This document shows positions 1 through 7,338 of a DNA stretch of 33,816 nt, piece by piece. The notes beneath the pieces were generated by a model. The model had not been told where the DNA came from, searched no databases, and was given only the letters and a program-made list of their open reading frames with translations. The DNA comes from a virus. Location of the stretch: positions 1 through 33,816 of IMG/VR virus record IMGVR_UViG_3300024059_000017; one strand, written 5' to 3'. Made by a program: the position numbers and the translations under genes. How positions within the stretch are numbered: the first letter of the stretch is position 1; every line of letters begins with the position of its first letter.

Positions 1-126
1 ATTGATTCTGATTCTGATTTCTATGTGGATGCTGACACTCTATTCACTGACAACTTAGAGGCATCGGGCAACGTGAGTTGGTCAGGTGGTAGTTCACAAG
101 AGTCTAACTCTGCGTATGACAATATG
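1..126. repeat. Terminal overlap, left copy (identical to 33674-33799)
   Basis: The first 126 bases equal 33674-33799 exactly and in the same reading frame. Beyond base 126 the copies differ (positions 127, 129, 139-141 versus the right end), although both still encode Met-(Val/Ile)-Thr-Gly-Phe-Ser. This indicates a circular or circularly permuted molecule, with strain variation or a second module copy at the junction. Confidence 0.9.
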
Positions 127-3100
127 GTTACTGGATTTTCGGATTCAGGCACGTCAACCAAAACACTTACTCTTACGCAACAAGATGGTGGCACTTTAAC
201 TACATCATTTAGTATTCCTCAAGGCGATATTACTGGCATCACCGCAGGCACAGGTATTTCAGGAGGCGGTACATCAGGAACGGTAACTATCACAAACAGC
301 GCACCAAACATTGTCCAAACGACAGTGTCGGGCAACGCAGGCACAGCTACCAAATTACAAACGGCAAGGACAATTGCAGGGGTATCATTTGACGGCAGCG
401 CAAACATTTCACTCAACAACAACGCCATCACAAATGGCGCAGGATACACGACCAATGTTGGTGACATTACTAATGTAACGGCTGGCACTAATCTAAACGG
501 TGGTGGTGCATCAGGTTCGGTCACTTTGAATTTGGATTCAGCCATTGAATTAACCTCAGTTGCCATAGGTTCAACAGTTACACTTTCAGAATCAGGTGAC
601 AGGCCAGACTTGCTTTACATAAACAGTTCAACGTCAACTTGGGGTGGCCTTCAGATAGGTAACACATCAGACGAGTTCCTTTTCTCCCTTATGGGTGATG
701 GGACACAAGGCGGTATTTATGATGACCAAAATTCTGATTGGATTCTTCAGTGGACTGAAAACGCAGGAGTTCAACTGAGATACGATGGTGGAACAAGACT
801 TGTCACTACAAACGGGGGTGTATCTGTTACTGGCTCTATAACAACATCAGGCGATATAACTGTATCTGGAGGGGACATTGTGTTAGGTGGAACAGGAAGG
901 ATTCAGGGCATTGACACTGTATCAGCTGGCTCTGATGCTGCAAGCAAGGATTATGTTGATACTGCGGTTGCTGGCGTTCCAGTTGGTGACATCACAGGGG
1001 TTACGGCAGGAAGCGGCCTCTCAGGTGGGGGAACAAGTGGCACGGTGACATTAGTAAACACGGCCCCTAACATTGTCCAGACTACTGTGACAGGAAACGC
1101 AGGGACAGCGACAGCACTTCAGACTGCGAGAACGATTGCGGGTGTATCATTTGACGGTACATCTAACATCTCGCTGAACAACAATGCCATTTCAAACGGT
1201 GCTGGTTACACTACAAATACAGGCACAACGACAGCATCAAATAGTCAGACGTTCACCAACAAAGGTGGCAACATTTCACAGTGGACAAACAACTCAGGTT
1301 ACACTACTAATGTGGGTGACATCACTGCTGTAACTGCTGGCACAGGATTAACTGGTGGTGGTACTTCGGGTGGCGTAACTGTTAACGTGGACTATGCAGG
1401 GTCAGGAAACCTTGTGGATGGCGCAGGAGCAGGCTCAACAATAACCACGCTTGACAAGATTCTGTATGAAGATAACACTGACACAACGGTCAAAGAGATT
1501 GCAATATCAAGTCTTGTAGCATTAGCACCCCAAGGGGACATCACTGGCATTACTGTAGGTACTGGGCTATCAGGCGGAGGCACGAGTGGAACTGTTAATT
1601 TGGTCAACACCGCACCTAACATTGTTCAGACCACAGTTTCAGGTAATGCTGGCAGTGCAACAGTATTGCAAACAGCAAGGACAATCGCTGGTGTAAGTTT
1701 CAACGGCTCGGCCAACATCTCGCTAAACAATAGCAACATAACAAACGGTGCAGGGTATACAACAGCCACTGGTACTATGTCATCTTGGACTATCAAAGAG
1801 GGCAACGGTACTGAGTCAACGTCTGTCACTAATGGTGAAACATTAACGCTCGCACAGGGTAATGGCATCACATCAGAGATGACATCTACCTCAAGCGGTG
1901 GTACAATAACCATTACGAACACCAAACCAAACATTGTTCAAACAACAGTAAGCGGCAATGCGGGTACGGCTACAACGCTACAAACTGCGAGAACTATTGC
2001 AGGCGTATCGTTCAATGGATCAGCTAACATATCGCTGAACAATAACGCTATTACTAATGGCGCAGGGTACATCACTTCTGCATCATTACCAACGGTGAAC
2101 AATTCTACTGTCACAGTCAACACAGGTACAGGGCTTGATGGAGCAACATCGTTTACGCTGAACCAATCTTCTGCAAAAACAATATCACTATCCTTAGACC
2201 TGAATGAATTAAGCGTATCAGGTACATTGGTTGGAACTGATAACCTTGTTGTTGTGGACGGTTCATCAAGTCGCAAGACCCAAATATCCACTATCCCCCT
2301 TAGCATATTCAACAACAATTCGGGATGGACTTCTAATACAGGAACGACAACTGCTTCTAACTCGCAGACGTTCACGAACAAGGGAGGAAATATCAGTCAA
2401 TGGACTAACAACTCTGGGTACACCACTAACACAGGCGATATCACAGCCGTTAATACTGGCACTGGTTTGTCAGGAGGTGGCACTTCGGGGTCAGTCACGA
2501 TAGTAAATACTGCGCCTAACATTGTCCAAACAACGGTTACTGGTTCATCGGGTTCGTGTACAGGTAACGCTGCAACGGTAACGAATGGAGCATACACCAA
2601 TGTCGCTAACAATTTTACAACCACTCAAAAGATAACAGAGAGTGAGCCTAAGTTGCGATTGAAATCTTCAAGCAGCCCATCGTTGCAGGCGGGGATTATG
2701 ACTCAAGTTGGCGGTCAGTTGCTGGGCTTTGGTACTAACTACAGCCAAATCGGCAGCCGAGATAGTTCAAAAGTGGGTGGCTTCTTTAGAATTGACACAA
2801 GGACTGGTTACGAATCTCAGTTCTTTACAGTTCAAAGGATTCCAGCTTCGGGTTCGGAGACTATTATTTTCAAACTTAGCTCCACTGGTGATGTCATTGC
2901 TTCGGGCAACGTCACTGCATACTCGGATGAAAGGCTAAAGTCCGACATCAAGACCATTGACAATGCGATGGATAAAGTGAACGCACTTAGAGGTGTGACC
3001 TTTACCAAAGACGGAGAGCGTGGCTTGGGAGTTGTCGCACAGGAAGTTGAGAAGGTATTGCCCGAAGTGGTTATTGATGGGGACTACAAGTCTGTTGCTT

Positions 3101-3201
3101 ATGGCAATATGGTAGGGGTCTTGATTGAAGCTATGAAAGAACAGAACGCAAAGATTGAAAGATTGGAAGGGCTTGTTGAATTAATGTTGAAAGACAAATA
3201 G
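1..3201 (+). CDS. Giant tail fibre, C-terminal part with S74 chaperone domain (continues from the window end)
   Basis: Open from base 1 in frame 1 with no start of its own; the first in-frame ATG-like codon (25) is internal. The sequence at 33674 onward is identical and in the same frame, so this is the 3' part of the fibre that starts at 27809; joined, it would be about 3,021 residues. It is built of Gly/Thr/Ser/Asn-rich modules that recur many times: GDITGVTAGTGLSGGGTSG, a block beginning NIVQTTVSGNAGTAT, and SQTFTNKGGNISQWTN. The end carries a Peptidase_S74 intramolecular chaperone domain: SDERLKSDIK with its Ser codon at 2923-2925, then GLGVVAQEVEKVLPEVV, YGNMVGVLIEAMKEQ and a short C-terminal coiled coil. 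In this family the domain trimerises the fibre and cuts itself off just before that Ser, here releasing about 92 residues. Likely role: host recognition at the tail tip. The start is missing only because of how the circle was opened. Confidence 0.9.
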   Translation: MDSDSDFYVDADTLFTDNLEASGNVSWSGGSSQESNSAYDNMVTGFSDSGTSTKTLTLTQQDGGTLTTSFSIPQGDITGITAGTGISGGGTSGTVTITNSAPNIVQTTVSGNAGTATKLQTARTIAGVSFDGSANISLNNNAITNGAGYTTNVGDITNVTAGTNLNGGGASGSVTLNLDSAIELTSVAIGSTVTLSESGDRPDLLYINSSTSTWGGLQIGNTSDEFLFSLMGDGTQGGIYDDQNSDWILQWTENAGVQLRYDGGTRLVTTNGGVSVTGSITTSGDITVSGGDIVLGGTGRIQGIDTVSAGSDAASKDYVDTAVAGVPVGDITGVTAGSGLSGGGTSGTVTLVNTAPNIVQTTVTGNAGTATALQTARTIAGVSFDGTSNISLNNNAISNGAGYTTNTGTTTASNSQTFTNKGGNISQWTNNSGYTTNVGDITAVTAGTGLTGGGTSGGVTVNVDYAGSGNLVDGAGAGSTITTLDKILYEDNTDTTVKEIAISSLVALAPQGDITGITVGTGLSGGGTSGTVNLVNTAPNIVQTTVSGNAGSATVLQTARTIAGVSFNGSANISLNNSNITNGAGYTTATGTMSSWTIKEGNGTESTSVTNGETLTLAQGNGITSEMTSTSSGGTITITNTKPNIVQTTVSGNAGTATTLQTARTIAGVSFNGSANISLNNNAITNGAGYITSASLPTVNNSTVTVNTGTGLDGATSFTLNQSSAKTISLSLDLNELSVSGTLVGTDNLVVVDGSSSRKTQISTIPLSIFNNNSGWTSNTGTTTASNSQTFTNKGGNISQWTNNSGYTTNTGDITAVNTGTGLSGGGTSGSVTIVNTAPNIVQTTVTGSSGSCTGNAATVTNGAYTNVANNFTTTQKITESEPKLRLKSSSSPSLQAGIMTQVGGQLLGFGTNYSQIGSRDSSKVGGFFRIDTRTGYESQFFTVQRIPASGSETIIFKLSSTGDVIASGNVTAYSDERLKSDIKTIDNAMDKVNALRGVTFTKDGERGLGVVAQEVEKVLPEVVIDGDYKSVAYGNMVGVLIEAMKEQNAKIERLEGLVELMLKDK

Positions 3202-3202
3202 T

Positions 3203-3703
3203 ATGGCAGTTCCATCATCGGGTACTTTGACAATGCTGGGCATCGCACAGGAAAGAAAGTATGGCACATATGGGTCAGGCACTATTTCCTACGCTATACT
3301 TATGACAGACTTAATTAATGGTGGCGGCAGCAATAGTTTCCCTGCGTTGAATACCCTCAGTCCTTCTAAGCCAAACACATCCACACCTCACGCAATGAAT
3401 GAGTGGTATGGCTATGACCAAGACTATGAGCAGTGGCGTTCTTTTGATATATTTCAAGGCGAAAGTTGGGAAGATCCAGGAGAGGCTTGCAACAGTGGAG
3501 AGGGTGATGATATGACACTCTATTACGACAACGGTGCAACAGGCACTGGCGTTGCTTGCCCCCCTACTGGTGTGACTATTTATGAGGACAGTGATTTGTC
3601 TGCTGTTTTTGATGGCCAAAATATGTGGTGGCATTCCACTTCTTGCGGAAGGACATATCATATCACTGACACAGGTGACCTTGATGACCTTGCTGGATGC
3701 TAA
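3203..3703 (+). CDS. Fibre-adjacent virion protein, small (166 aa)
   Basis: Starts at an ATG two bases after the fibre stop, so it is probably co-translated with it. The N-terminus (MAVPSSGTLTMLGIAQERK) and the segment HAMNEWYGYDQ follow a pattern I know from small proteins next to Bacteroidetes phage tail fibres: a short structured N-terminal domain ending at a W/F-YGY motif, followed by a variable C-terminus. The C-terminal 80 residues are acidic and contain four cysteines (EACNSG, VACPPTG, TSCGRTYHI, final LAGC), so disulfides or metal binding are possible in an exposed virion protein. No signal peptide or membrane segment is visible. The role as a tail-tip or fibre-accessory protein is inferred from position and family resemblance. 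Confidence 0.7.
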   Translation: MAVPSSGTLTMLGIAQERKYGTYGSGTISYAILMTDLINGGGSNSFPALNTLSPSKPNTSTPHAMNEWYGYDQDYEQWRSFDIFQGESWEDPGEACNSGEGDDMTLYYDNGATGTGVACPPTGVTIYEDSDLSAVFDGQNMWWHSTSCGRTYHITDTGDLDDLAGC

Positions 3704-3744
3704 AAAATACTATCTTTACTATCTAATTAATTAATAATAAAAAA

Positions 3745-3984
3745 ATGTCAAAAATTTCAAAAGAAGAATTAAAAAAACTTCAAGACCAAGAGCAGAAGAA
3801 AGGTGCAATCTTGCACGATATGGGTTTGCTTGAAACGCAGAAACACGCATTGGCTCATATGTACGCTGATGAGGTTTCTAATCAAGAAGCAAGCAAGACT
3901 GAACTGGAGGAAAAGTATGGGAAAATCAATATTTCTTTAAAAGATGGAACATATGAGATTGTAGCAGATGAAGAAGATAAGTGA
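3745..3984 (+). CDS. Small coiled-coil protein (79 aa)
   Basis: Starts at an ATG after an AT-rich, A-ending leader (3721-3744), the usual initiation context in this window. The product is highly charged and almost wholly helical (KEELKKLQDQEQKKG, then TELEEKYGKINISLKDGTYE), with heptad-like spacing that suggests a coiled coil, then a short beta-like tail ending in acidic residues. Proteins of this size and pattern, with the same EEKYGKI(N) motif, occur beside lysis genes of Bacteroidetes phages, but I know of no assigned function. It overlaps the endolysin start by 17 nt, so the two are translationally linked. Confidence 0.75.
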   Translation: MSKISKEELKKLQDQEQKKGAILHDMGLLETQKHALAHMYADEVSNQEASKTELEEKYGKINISLKDGTYEIVADEEDK

Positions 3985-4429
3985 TCATATCTCTTATAAG
4001 GAAGCCACTCACTCCGCTTATGCCAAGCAGAAAGGCATCGCCAACAAACCATTAGCATCAAGCATAAAGAATATGGAGCGTTTGGCTGAAAAGGTCTTTG
4101 AACCTTTAAGGGAGTGGGTGGGCGGCCCTATACGAGTGAACAGTATGTTTAGGTCACCTGAATTAAACAAAGCAATCAAAGGTGCTTGGTTCTCACAGCA
4201 CTTGCAAGGGCGAGCAATGGACATAACGTCTATGGGTGGGAAAACAAATCTTGAGATGTTTCACTACATAAAAGACAACCTTGACTTTGACCAACTCATA
4301 TGGGAATTTGGCGTTGAGCCTAAGTGGCTTCACGTTTCATATAAAAGCAAGAAGGACAACAGAAAGCAAGTTCTTATCACTCAACGGGCAGGCAAATACT
4401 ATGTCTGGTCTGATTGTAAAAATTGCTAA
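3968..4429 (+). CDS. Endolysin, peptidase M15-type (D-Ala-D-Ala carboxypeptidase family)
   Basis: 153 residues, the usual length for phage Peptidase_M15_3 enzymes, which cut peptidoglycan peptide cross-links using zinc. Visible motifs are RVNSMFRSPELNKAI (about residues 56-70), the metal-binding SQHLQGRAMDI (His78, Asp85) and PKWLHVSYK (His122); the pair H-x6-D plus a distal H is the M15 signature. No signal peptide is seen, so export should need a holin, and two holin-like genes follow. The ATG at 3968 overlaps the preceding gene by 17 nt. The C-terminus contains two cysteines in the last five residues. Confidence 0.88.
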   Translation: MKKISDHISYKEATHSAYAKQKGIANKPLASSIKNMERLAEKVFEPLREWVGGPIRVNSMFRSPELNKAIKGAWFSQHLQGRAMDITSMGGKTNLEMFHYIKDNLDFDQLIWEFGVEPKWLHVSYKSKKDNRKQVLITQRAGKYYVWSDCKNC

Positions 4430-4430
4430 G

Positions 4431-4568
4431 ATGCCTATACCAAAAAAGAAAGATGGGGAGAAGCAGACGGATTTTATGATTCGTTGCGTTCCCATTATGA
4501 TGAAAGAATACGACAAATCACAAGCCATTGCAATATGCTTTGATGCTTACAAAAACAATAACAAATGA
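4431..4568 (+). CDS. Small conserved protein (46 aa), MPIPKKKDGE type
   Basis: The ATG at 4431 lies one base after the endolysin stop; an in-frame ATG at 4401 exists, but the MPIPKKKDGEKQTDFMIRC start matches a small phage family I recognise from memory (MPIPKP...GE...DFI.RC...M..EY...QA.AIC), which is also found at the N-terminus of some prohead proteases. The protein keeps the pattern RCVPIMMKEYDKSQAIAICF with two cysteines. Function is unknown. Here it sits within the lysis block between the endolysin and a membrane protein, and overlaps the next gene by ATGA. Confidence 0.7.
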   Translation: MPIPKKKDGEKQTDFMIRCVPIMMKEYDKSQAIAICFDAYKNNNK

Positions 4569-4714
4569 AATACGACTCCCAATTACTACTCATCAACTTT
4601 GGTTCCATTAGTATTTCAATGACGAACATTGATGTGGCCTTAAAAATTATCCTCTTAACAGTAACCATCGGGTACACGCTTCAAAAGTGGTATCTTCAAA
4701 ATAAAAACAAATAA
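4565..4714 (+). CDS. Small single-pass membrane protein, holin-like (49 aa)
   Basis: The ATGA overlap with the previous stop (4565-4568) and the TAATG overlap with the next start (4712-4716) make this a tightly coupled gene although it is only 49 codons. Residues about 24-44 (VALKIILLTVTIGYTLQKWY) form one hydrophobic segment, followed by a basic/polar tail ending in KNK. Location between the endolysin and a clear holin suggests a second holin, antiholin or spanin-like accessory protein. The membrane prediction is read from the sequence; the lysis role is inferred from context. Confidence 0.7.
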   Translation: MKYDSQLLLINFGSISISMTNIDVALKIILLTVTIGYTLQKWYLQNKNK

Positions 4715-5163
4715 TGGCCAAAAAGAAACTATCTGCAACCAAGGTTGCTAAATTTCTGAAAAAGACAGCACCAGCAGTTCTTGACATACTTGGTGACATC
4801 ACGCCTGATGCGGGTGTTTTTAAGGTCGTTAAAGAACTTATTGTCAAAGATGTTGTTATGCCTCCAAAGGATAAGGAAACAGCCTTAGAGTTGCTTAAAA
4901 TGGATGTAATGGCAATGAAGGAAGTTTCCAAACGCTGGACTTCAGATATGAAATCAGATTCTTTCTTGAGCAAGAACATACGACCCTTTACGTTGTTATT
5001 TCTGACCGTGTCTATGGTGCTTTTGATTGTGCTTGATTCTTTAAGTTTTAACTTTGGCGTGTCAAGCGAATGGATTGACCTATTGAAATCACTTCTGATA
5101 ACAGTCTATGTGGCTTACTTTGGCTCCCGTGGAGTAGAGAAGTTCAAGGCTCTTGGCGGTTAG
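4714..5163 (+). CDS. Holin, GTA-type 3TM family
   Basis: 149 residues. An amphipathic, lysine-rich N-terminal half leads to the segment KRWTSDMKSDSFLSKNIRP, the hallmark I associate with GTA_holin_3TM proteins (RW..DM.SDS.LSKNIRP), followed by hydrophobic stretches FTLLFLTVSMVLLIVLDSL and LLKSLLITVYVAYFGSRG. Such proteins form lesions in the inner membrane that let the endolysin reach the cell wall. The start overlaps the upstream stop by one base (TAATG), and the stop overlaps a GTG of the following small gene (TAGTG). Confidence 0.82.
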   Translation: MAKKKLSATKVAKFLKKTAPAVLDILGDITPDAGVFKVVKELIVKDVVMPPKDKETALELLKMDVMAMKEVSKRWTSDMKSDSFLSKNIRPFTLLFLTVSMVLLIVLDSLSFNFGVSSEWIDLLKSLLITVYVAYFGSRGVEKFKALGG

Positions 5164-5354
5164 TGCCAAACGATAATGATGCCCTGATTTTCATCTATTG
5201 GGACGATGAACCCCCCCTTAATTTAAAAACCACACCCCAAAAAATGGATAACTCCAATAGCTTTGCTGATTTCGTTGACGAACTAACCAACTCACCCGCC
5301 AACGCCAATGCTTGTTCAATTGATAATGATGATTGCGAAGCCTGTGGGTCATAG
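5163..5354 (+). CDS. Small acidic Cys-containing protein (63 aa, start uncertain)
   Basis: A GTG at 5163 overlaps the holin stop (TAGTG), giving 63 residues; an internal ATG at 5244 would give 36 residues beginning MDNSNSFADFVDELTN. The C-terminus is DNDDCEACGS, an acidic Cys-x2-Cys tail that I recall from small proteins at this location in related phages. The conserved-looking part is all downstream of 5244, so the shorter form may be the true product. Function unknown; a metal-binding or redox role is speculation. Confidence 0.5.
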   Translation: MPNDNDALIFIYWDDEPPLNLKTTPQKMDNSNSFADFVDELTNSPANANACSIDNDDCEACGS

Positions 5355-5378
5355 CATATAGGGCAAATCACTTTACTT

Positions 5379-5504
5379 TTTGATTATTTCTTGACCAGAA
5401 TAATGATTTTGATATAAATCTAAGAAAGTCATCACTTGACTATTTTAAAAAGTTTAAAGTTATTACTTAAATTTCACAACTCAAAGAATTTTCTTGTACT
5501 TTTA
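5379..5504 (+). promoter_or_regulatory. Candidate early promoter region before the 5514 gene
   Basis: This 158-nt gap (5355-5513) separates the lysis block from the early genes. Two weak matches to the Bacteroidetes promoter exist: TTTG at 5379-5382 with TGATTTTG at 5404-5411 (21 nt spacer), and TTTC at 5472-5475 with TACTTTTA at 5497-5504 (21 nt spacer), the latter directly before an A-run and the ATG. No strong terminator hairpin is seen here. Confidence 0.35.
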
Positions 5505-5513
5505 AAAAAAAAA

Positions 5514-5744
5514 ATGAAATACTCAAAAAAGATAGTTGACAAAACCTCCAATTGTATTTGTGTAACTGACAAACGAAAGATTGATATCTTATTAAAGATG
5601 GATGCTTCTCAATACACGAATCTTGGTTTGGACTCAACCGCCAAAGAAAAAGAACAAGTAAGGAGCAACAGCAATTACATATATCAAAAGATAAAAGAGA
5701 TAGACGAGGCACTTGGTGATTCTTTTCTCAAGCATCAAGATTGA
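5514..5744 (+). CDS. Unknown early protein (76 aa)
   Basis: The ATG at 5514 directly follows a run of eleven A, the typical initiation leader here; the upstream extension to a TTG at 5436 is rejected because it would read through the A-run and promoter-like sequence. The product is basic and helical (MKYSKKIVDKTSNCICVTD, then SNYIYQKIKEIDEALGDSF). I do not recognise a family. It is the first gene of the early block and overlaps the NinG-like gene by TGATG, suggesting a joint operon. A DNA- or protein-binding role is possible but not shown. Confidence 0.6.
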   Translation: MKYSKKIVDKTSNCICVTDKRKIDILLKMDASQYTNLGLDSTAKEKEQVRSNSNYIYQKIKEIDEALGDSFLKHQD

Positions 5745-6133
5745 TGGCTAAAAAATTATCACGTTCCAAGTTGATTAAAAAACTGGACACTATTTTTTCT
5801 AAATACATTAGGCAACGAGATGCAAAGAAAGAAATTGCTACTTGTTTTACTTGTGGCAAAAAGGCCCATTGGAAGAAATTACAGAACGGACATTTTCAAA
5901 GCCGAAGGTTCTACGCCACACGATGGGATGAGATAAATTGTCAAGTGCAATGTGCGGGTTGTAATGTGTTTAAATATGGCGAGCAGTTTACGTTTGGTCT
6001 GAATTTGGATTCCAAGTTTGGAGCAGGCACAGCACAAAGATTACACACAAAGGCAAGAGTGATAACTAAACTATCAAGCCCCGACATTGAAGAATTGATC
6101 CTAATGTATGAGGATTTGGTTGCGGAACTTTAA
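5744..6133 (+). CDS. ninG: NinG/Rap-like recombination protein
   Basis: 129 residues. The ATG at 5744 overlaps the previous stop (TGATG). Lambda NinG (Rap) is a structure-specific nuclease that helps recombination at branched DNA. Visible features are a Zn-binding CFTCGKK near residues 34-40, NGHFQSRRFYATRWDEINC, CAGCNVFKYGEQFTFGLNLD and a C-terminal helical part. The paired CxxC and CxxC elements with an intervening H are the HNH-like core of this family. It sits at the start of the replication/recombination block and is followed by a terminator-like hairpin and a strong promoter, so it ends its own transcription unit with the 5514 gene. Confidence 0.82.
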   Translation: MAKKLSRSKLIKKLDTIFSKYIRQRDAKKEIATCFTCGKKAHWKKLQNGHFQSRRFYATRWDEINCQVQCAGCNVFKYGEQFTFGLNLDSKFGAGTAQRLHTKARVITKLSSPDIEELILMYEDLVAEL

Positions 6134-6166
6134 AAGACTATATTTGAATGTTCTGTTTATTGTTAG

Positions 6167-6204
6167 GAAAAAGGAGTTGATGTTGTGTTGGCTCTTTTTT
6201 TTTG
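6167..6204 (+). terminator. Probable rho-independent terminator after ninG
   Basis: GAGTTGAT pairs (with several G-U pairs) with GTTGGCTC around a short loop and is followed by a run of nine T. An A-run precedes the stem. The stem is weak, but the T-tract and its position between a gene end and a strong promoter support it. Confidence 0.45.
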
Positions 6205-6212
6205 CTCCACTT

Positions 6213-6243
6213 TTTGTTTATCCACAAAAGTTGTGTACATTGC
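6213..6243 (+). promoter_or_regulatory. Bacteroidetes-type promoter with DnaA box and dyad in its spacer
   Basis: TTTG at 6213-6216 and TACATTGC at 6236-6243 are separated by 19 nt, close to the consensus TTTG-N19-21-TAnnTTTG. The same -7 sequence TACATTGC recurs at 14028-14035. The spacer holds the inverted repeat CACAA-AAG-TTGTG (6223-6235) and a perfect DnaA box at 6218-6226. The first downstream ATG is 6268. Confidence 0.7.
6218..6226 (+). promoter_or_regulatory. Perfect DnaA box
   Basis: TTATCCACA is the high-affinity DnaA site. It lies within the spacer of the 6213-6243 promoter. I saw no second perfect box, so an origin cannot be claimed from this alone; the phage also encodes a DnaA-domain-IV-like protein at 11163. 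Confidence 0.5.
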
Positions 6244-6267
6244 AAATGAATTTATAAACACAACAAT

Positions 6268-6417
6268 ATGAGAACGCAAGCCGATGTCTTAATGGATGAC
6301 ATAAAAGCCCTAAATAAAGAACTGCTCCACGCAAGAATCACAAACGATGTATTTAGCCAAATTGCATTGTATGATAAAATTCTTGAAAAGCAGTCAATCC
6401 TTTCAAACATTTACTAA
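6268..6417 (+). CDS. Unknown small protein (49 aa), first gene after promoter
   Basis: An ATG at 6268 preceded by an A-rich leader (cacaacaat) about 20 nt after the likely transcription start. The product is helical (MRTQADVLMDDIKALNKEL, then VFSQIALYDKILEKQ) and could form a short coiled coil. It is followed one base later by the next ATG at 6419. I recognise no family. Position directly behind the strongest early promoter supports that it is expressed. Confidence 0.6.
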   Translation: MRTQADVLMDDIKALNKELLHARITNDVFSQIALYDKILEKQSILSNIY

Positions 6418-6418
6418 G

Positions 6419-6544
6419 ATGTATCAAACAGATTCAAAAGACTCTTTGATTGAAATGTATCATTATAGAGTGGAAGCCCTGCAAAGTAAGATTGAGTTTT
6501 TAGAGGCTCAATTGGAAGTTAATAAAATAAATGAAGAATTATGA
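6419..6544 (+). CDS. Short coiled-coil protein (41 aa)
   Basis: The ATG at 6419 comes one base after the previous stop; an earlier in-frame TTG at 6347 is rejected because it lies fully inside the upstream gene. The sequence MYHYRVEALQSKIEFLEAQ shows a heptad pattern of a coiled coil. The ATGA overlap with the 6541 gene suggests coupled translation. Function unknown. Confidence 0.55.
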   Translation: MYQTDSKDSLIEMYHYRVEALQSKIEFLEAQLEVNKINEEL

Positions 6545-6924
6545 ACAGAGAAAAACTAACGGAACTTTATAAGAAGTACGACTTGACAGCAGATGATGTA
6601 TTCAAGCATCAGCACTATGTTATCATTACACGACAAGGTATAGATAAGATTCAAGCTATTGAAAAAATCCACATATCATACAAAGTGATAAAGTGTGAAC
6701 CCAACTTTGCCGTGTTCCAAGCGTATGCAACAAAGGAAGATGCAAGTGTTGAAACCTTTGGAAGTGCATTGAAAGGTGACAACTACAAAGATGGCAACTG
6801 CAATTCTTGGTATGTCGCTGAGATGGCAGAGAAAAGAGCAATGTCCAGAGCCGTACTAAAGCTGACTGGATTTTATGAACTTGGAGTATTCGGAGAAGAT
6901 GAATCGGACTCTTTCAAGAAATAG
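6541..6924 (+). CDS. Conserved phage protein, possible ssDNA-annealing/recombination protein
   Basis: 127 residues starting at an ATGA overlap. The C-terminal part SWYVAEMAEKRAMSRAVLK followed by LTGFYELGVFGEDE resembles the EMAE.RA..RA.....G..GVFGEDE stretch found in Erf/Rad52-like and other phage recombination proteins, where it packs in the annealing core. The N-terminus (LYKKYDLTADDVFKHQHYVIITRQGIDKI) is a pattern I associate with hypothetical proteins of Bacteroidetes phages. The gene immediately upstream of SSB fits a role in single-strand DNA metabolism. The annealing assignment is inference; I see no decisive catalytic motif. Confidence 0.6.
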   Translation: MNREKLTELYKKYDLTADDVFKHQHYVIITRQGIDKIQAIEKIHISYKVIKCEPNFAVFQAYATKEDASVETFGSALKGDNYKDGNCNSWYVAEMAEKRAMSRAVLKLTGFYELGVFGEDESDSFKK

Positions 6925-6959
6925 CAGTAACTTTACCAATAACTAAAATCAATATAAAT

Positions 6960-7271
6960 ATGGGAGCAATTATTAATGCATCAATCAACGTGGCAGCTTT
7001 GCCCAAAGAGAAATTCGTAATCGGAAAGGATGGGGCTGTGTGGTACAACTTCACAATTTCCATCAATGACGAGACACGATATGGGAACAATTGTTGGATA
7101 ACTGACAGTCAAACCAAAGACGAAAGAGAGGCGAAAATTCAACGCTTGTCATTAGGTAACGCAAAGGTGGTTTGGATTAAAGATGCCGAAGGTAATTCGG
7201 GAAAAATCTTTCTTGCAGACCGTGAAGAAAAGGCCGAGCCTGTAGTGGCAGATTCCGACTTGCCGTTCTGA
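6960..7271 (+). CDS. ssb: Single-stranded DNA-binding protein
   Basis: 103 residues with an OB-fold-like beta pattern (MGAIINASINVAALP, WYNFTISINDETRYGNNCWI, AKVVWIKDAEGNSGKIFLADRE) and the diagnostic acidic C-terminal tail ending DSDLPF, which in SSB proteins recruits replication and repair partners. The ATG at 6960 follows an A/T-rich leader. A clear terminator follows at 7292, so SSB closes the 6268-7271 unit. It protects and presents single strands for the NinG-like, exonuclease and possible annealing proteins. Confidence 0.85.
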   Translation: MGAIINASINVAALPKEKFVIGKDGAVWYNFTISINDETRYGNNCWITDSQTKDEREAKIQRLSLGNAKVVWIKDAEGNSGKIFLADREEKAEPVVADSDLPF

Positions 7272-7291
7272 TTTTAAACAATTAATCTATT

Positions 7292-7327
7292 AAGGGGTGT
7301 GGTGTAAGAATCACACCCTTTTTTTTT
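7292..7327 (+). terminator. Rho-independent terminator after ssb
   Basis: GGGTGTG (7295-7301) pairs with CACACCC (7312-7318) around a 10-nt loop, extended by A-T/G-U pairs, followed by a T-run through 7327. The next ATG is only 12 nt after the T-run. Confidence 0.85.
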
Positions 7328-7338
7328 ACCTTCACACA

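Noticed and set aside
7297-7338. GTG start for the ATPase gene
   Set aside because: It falls in the terminator hairpin and T-run after ssb; ATG 7339 begins a typical N-terminus.
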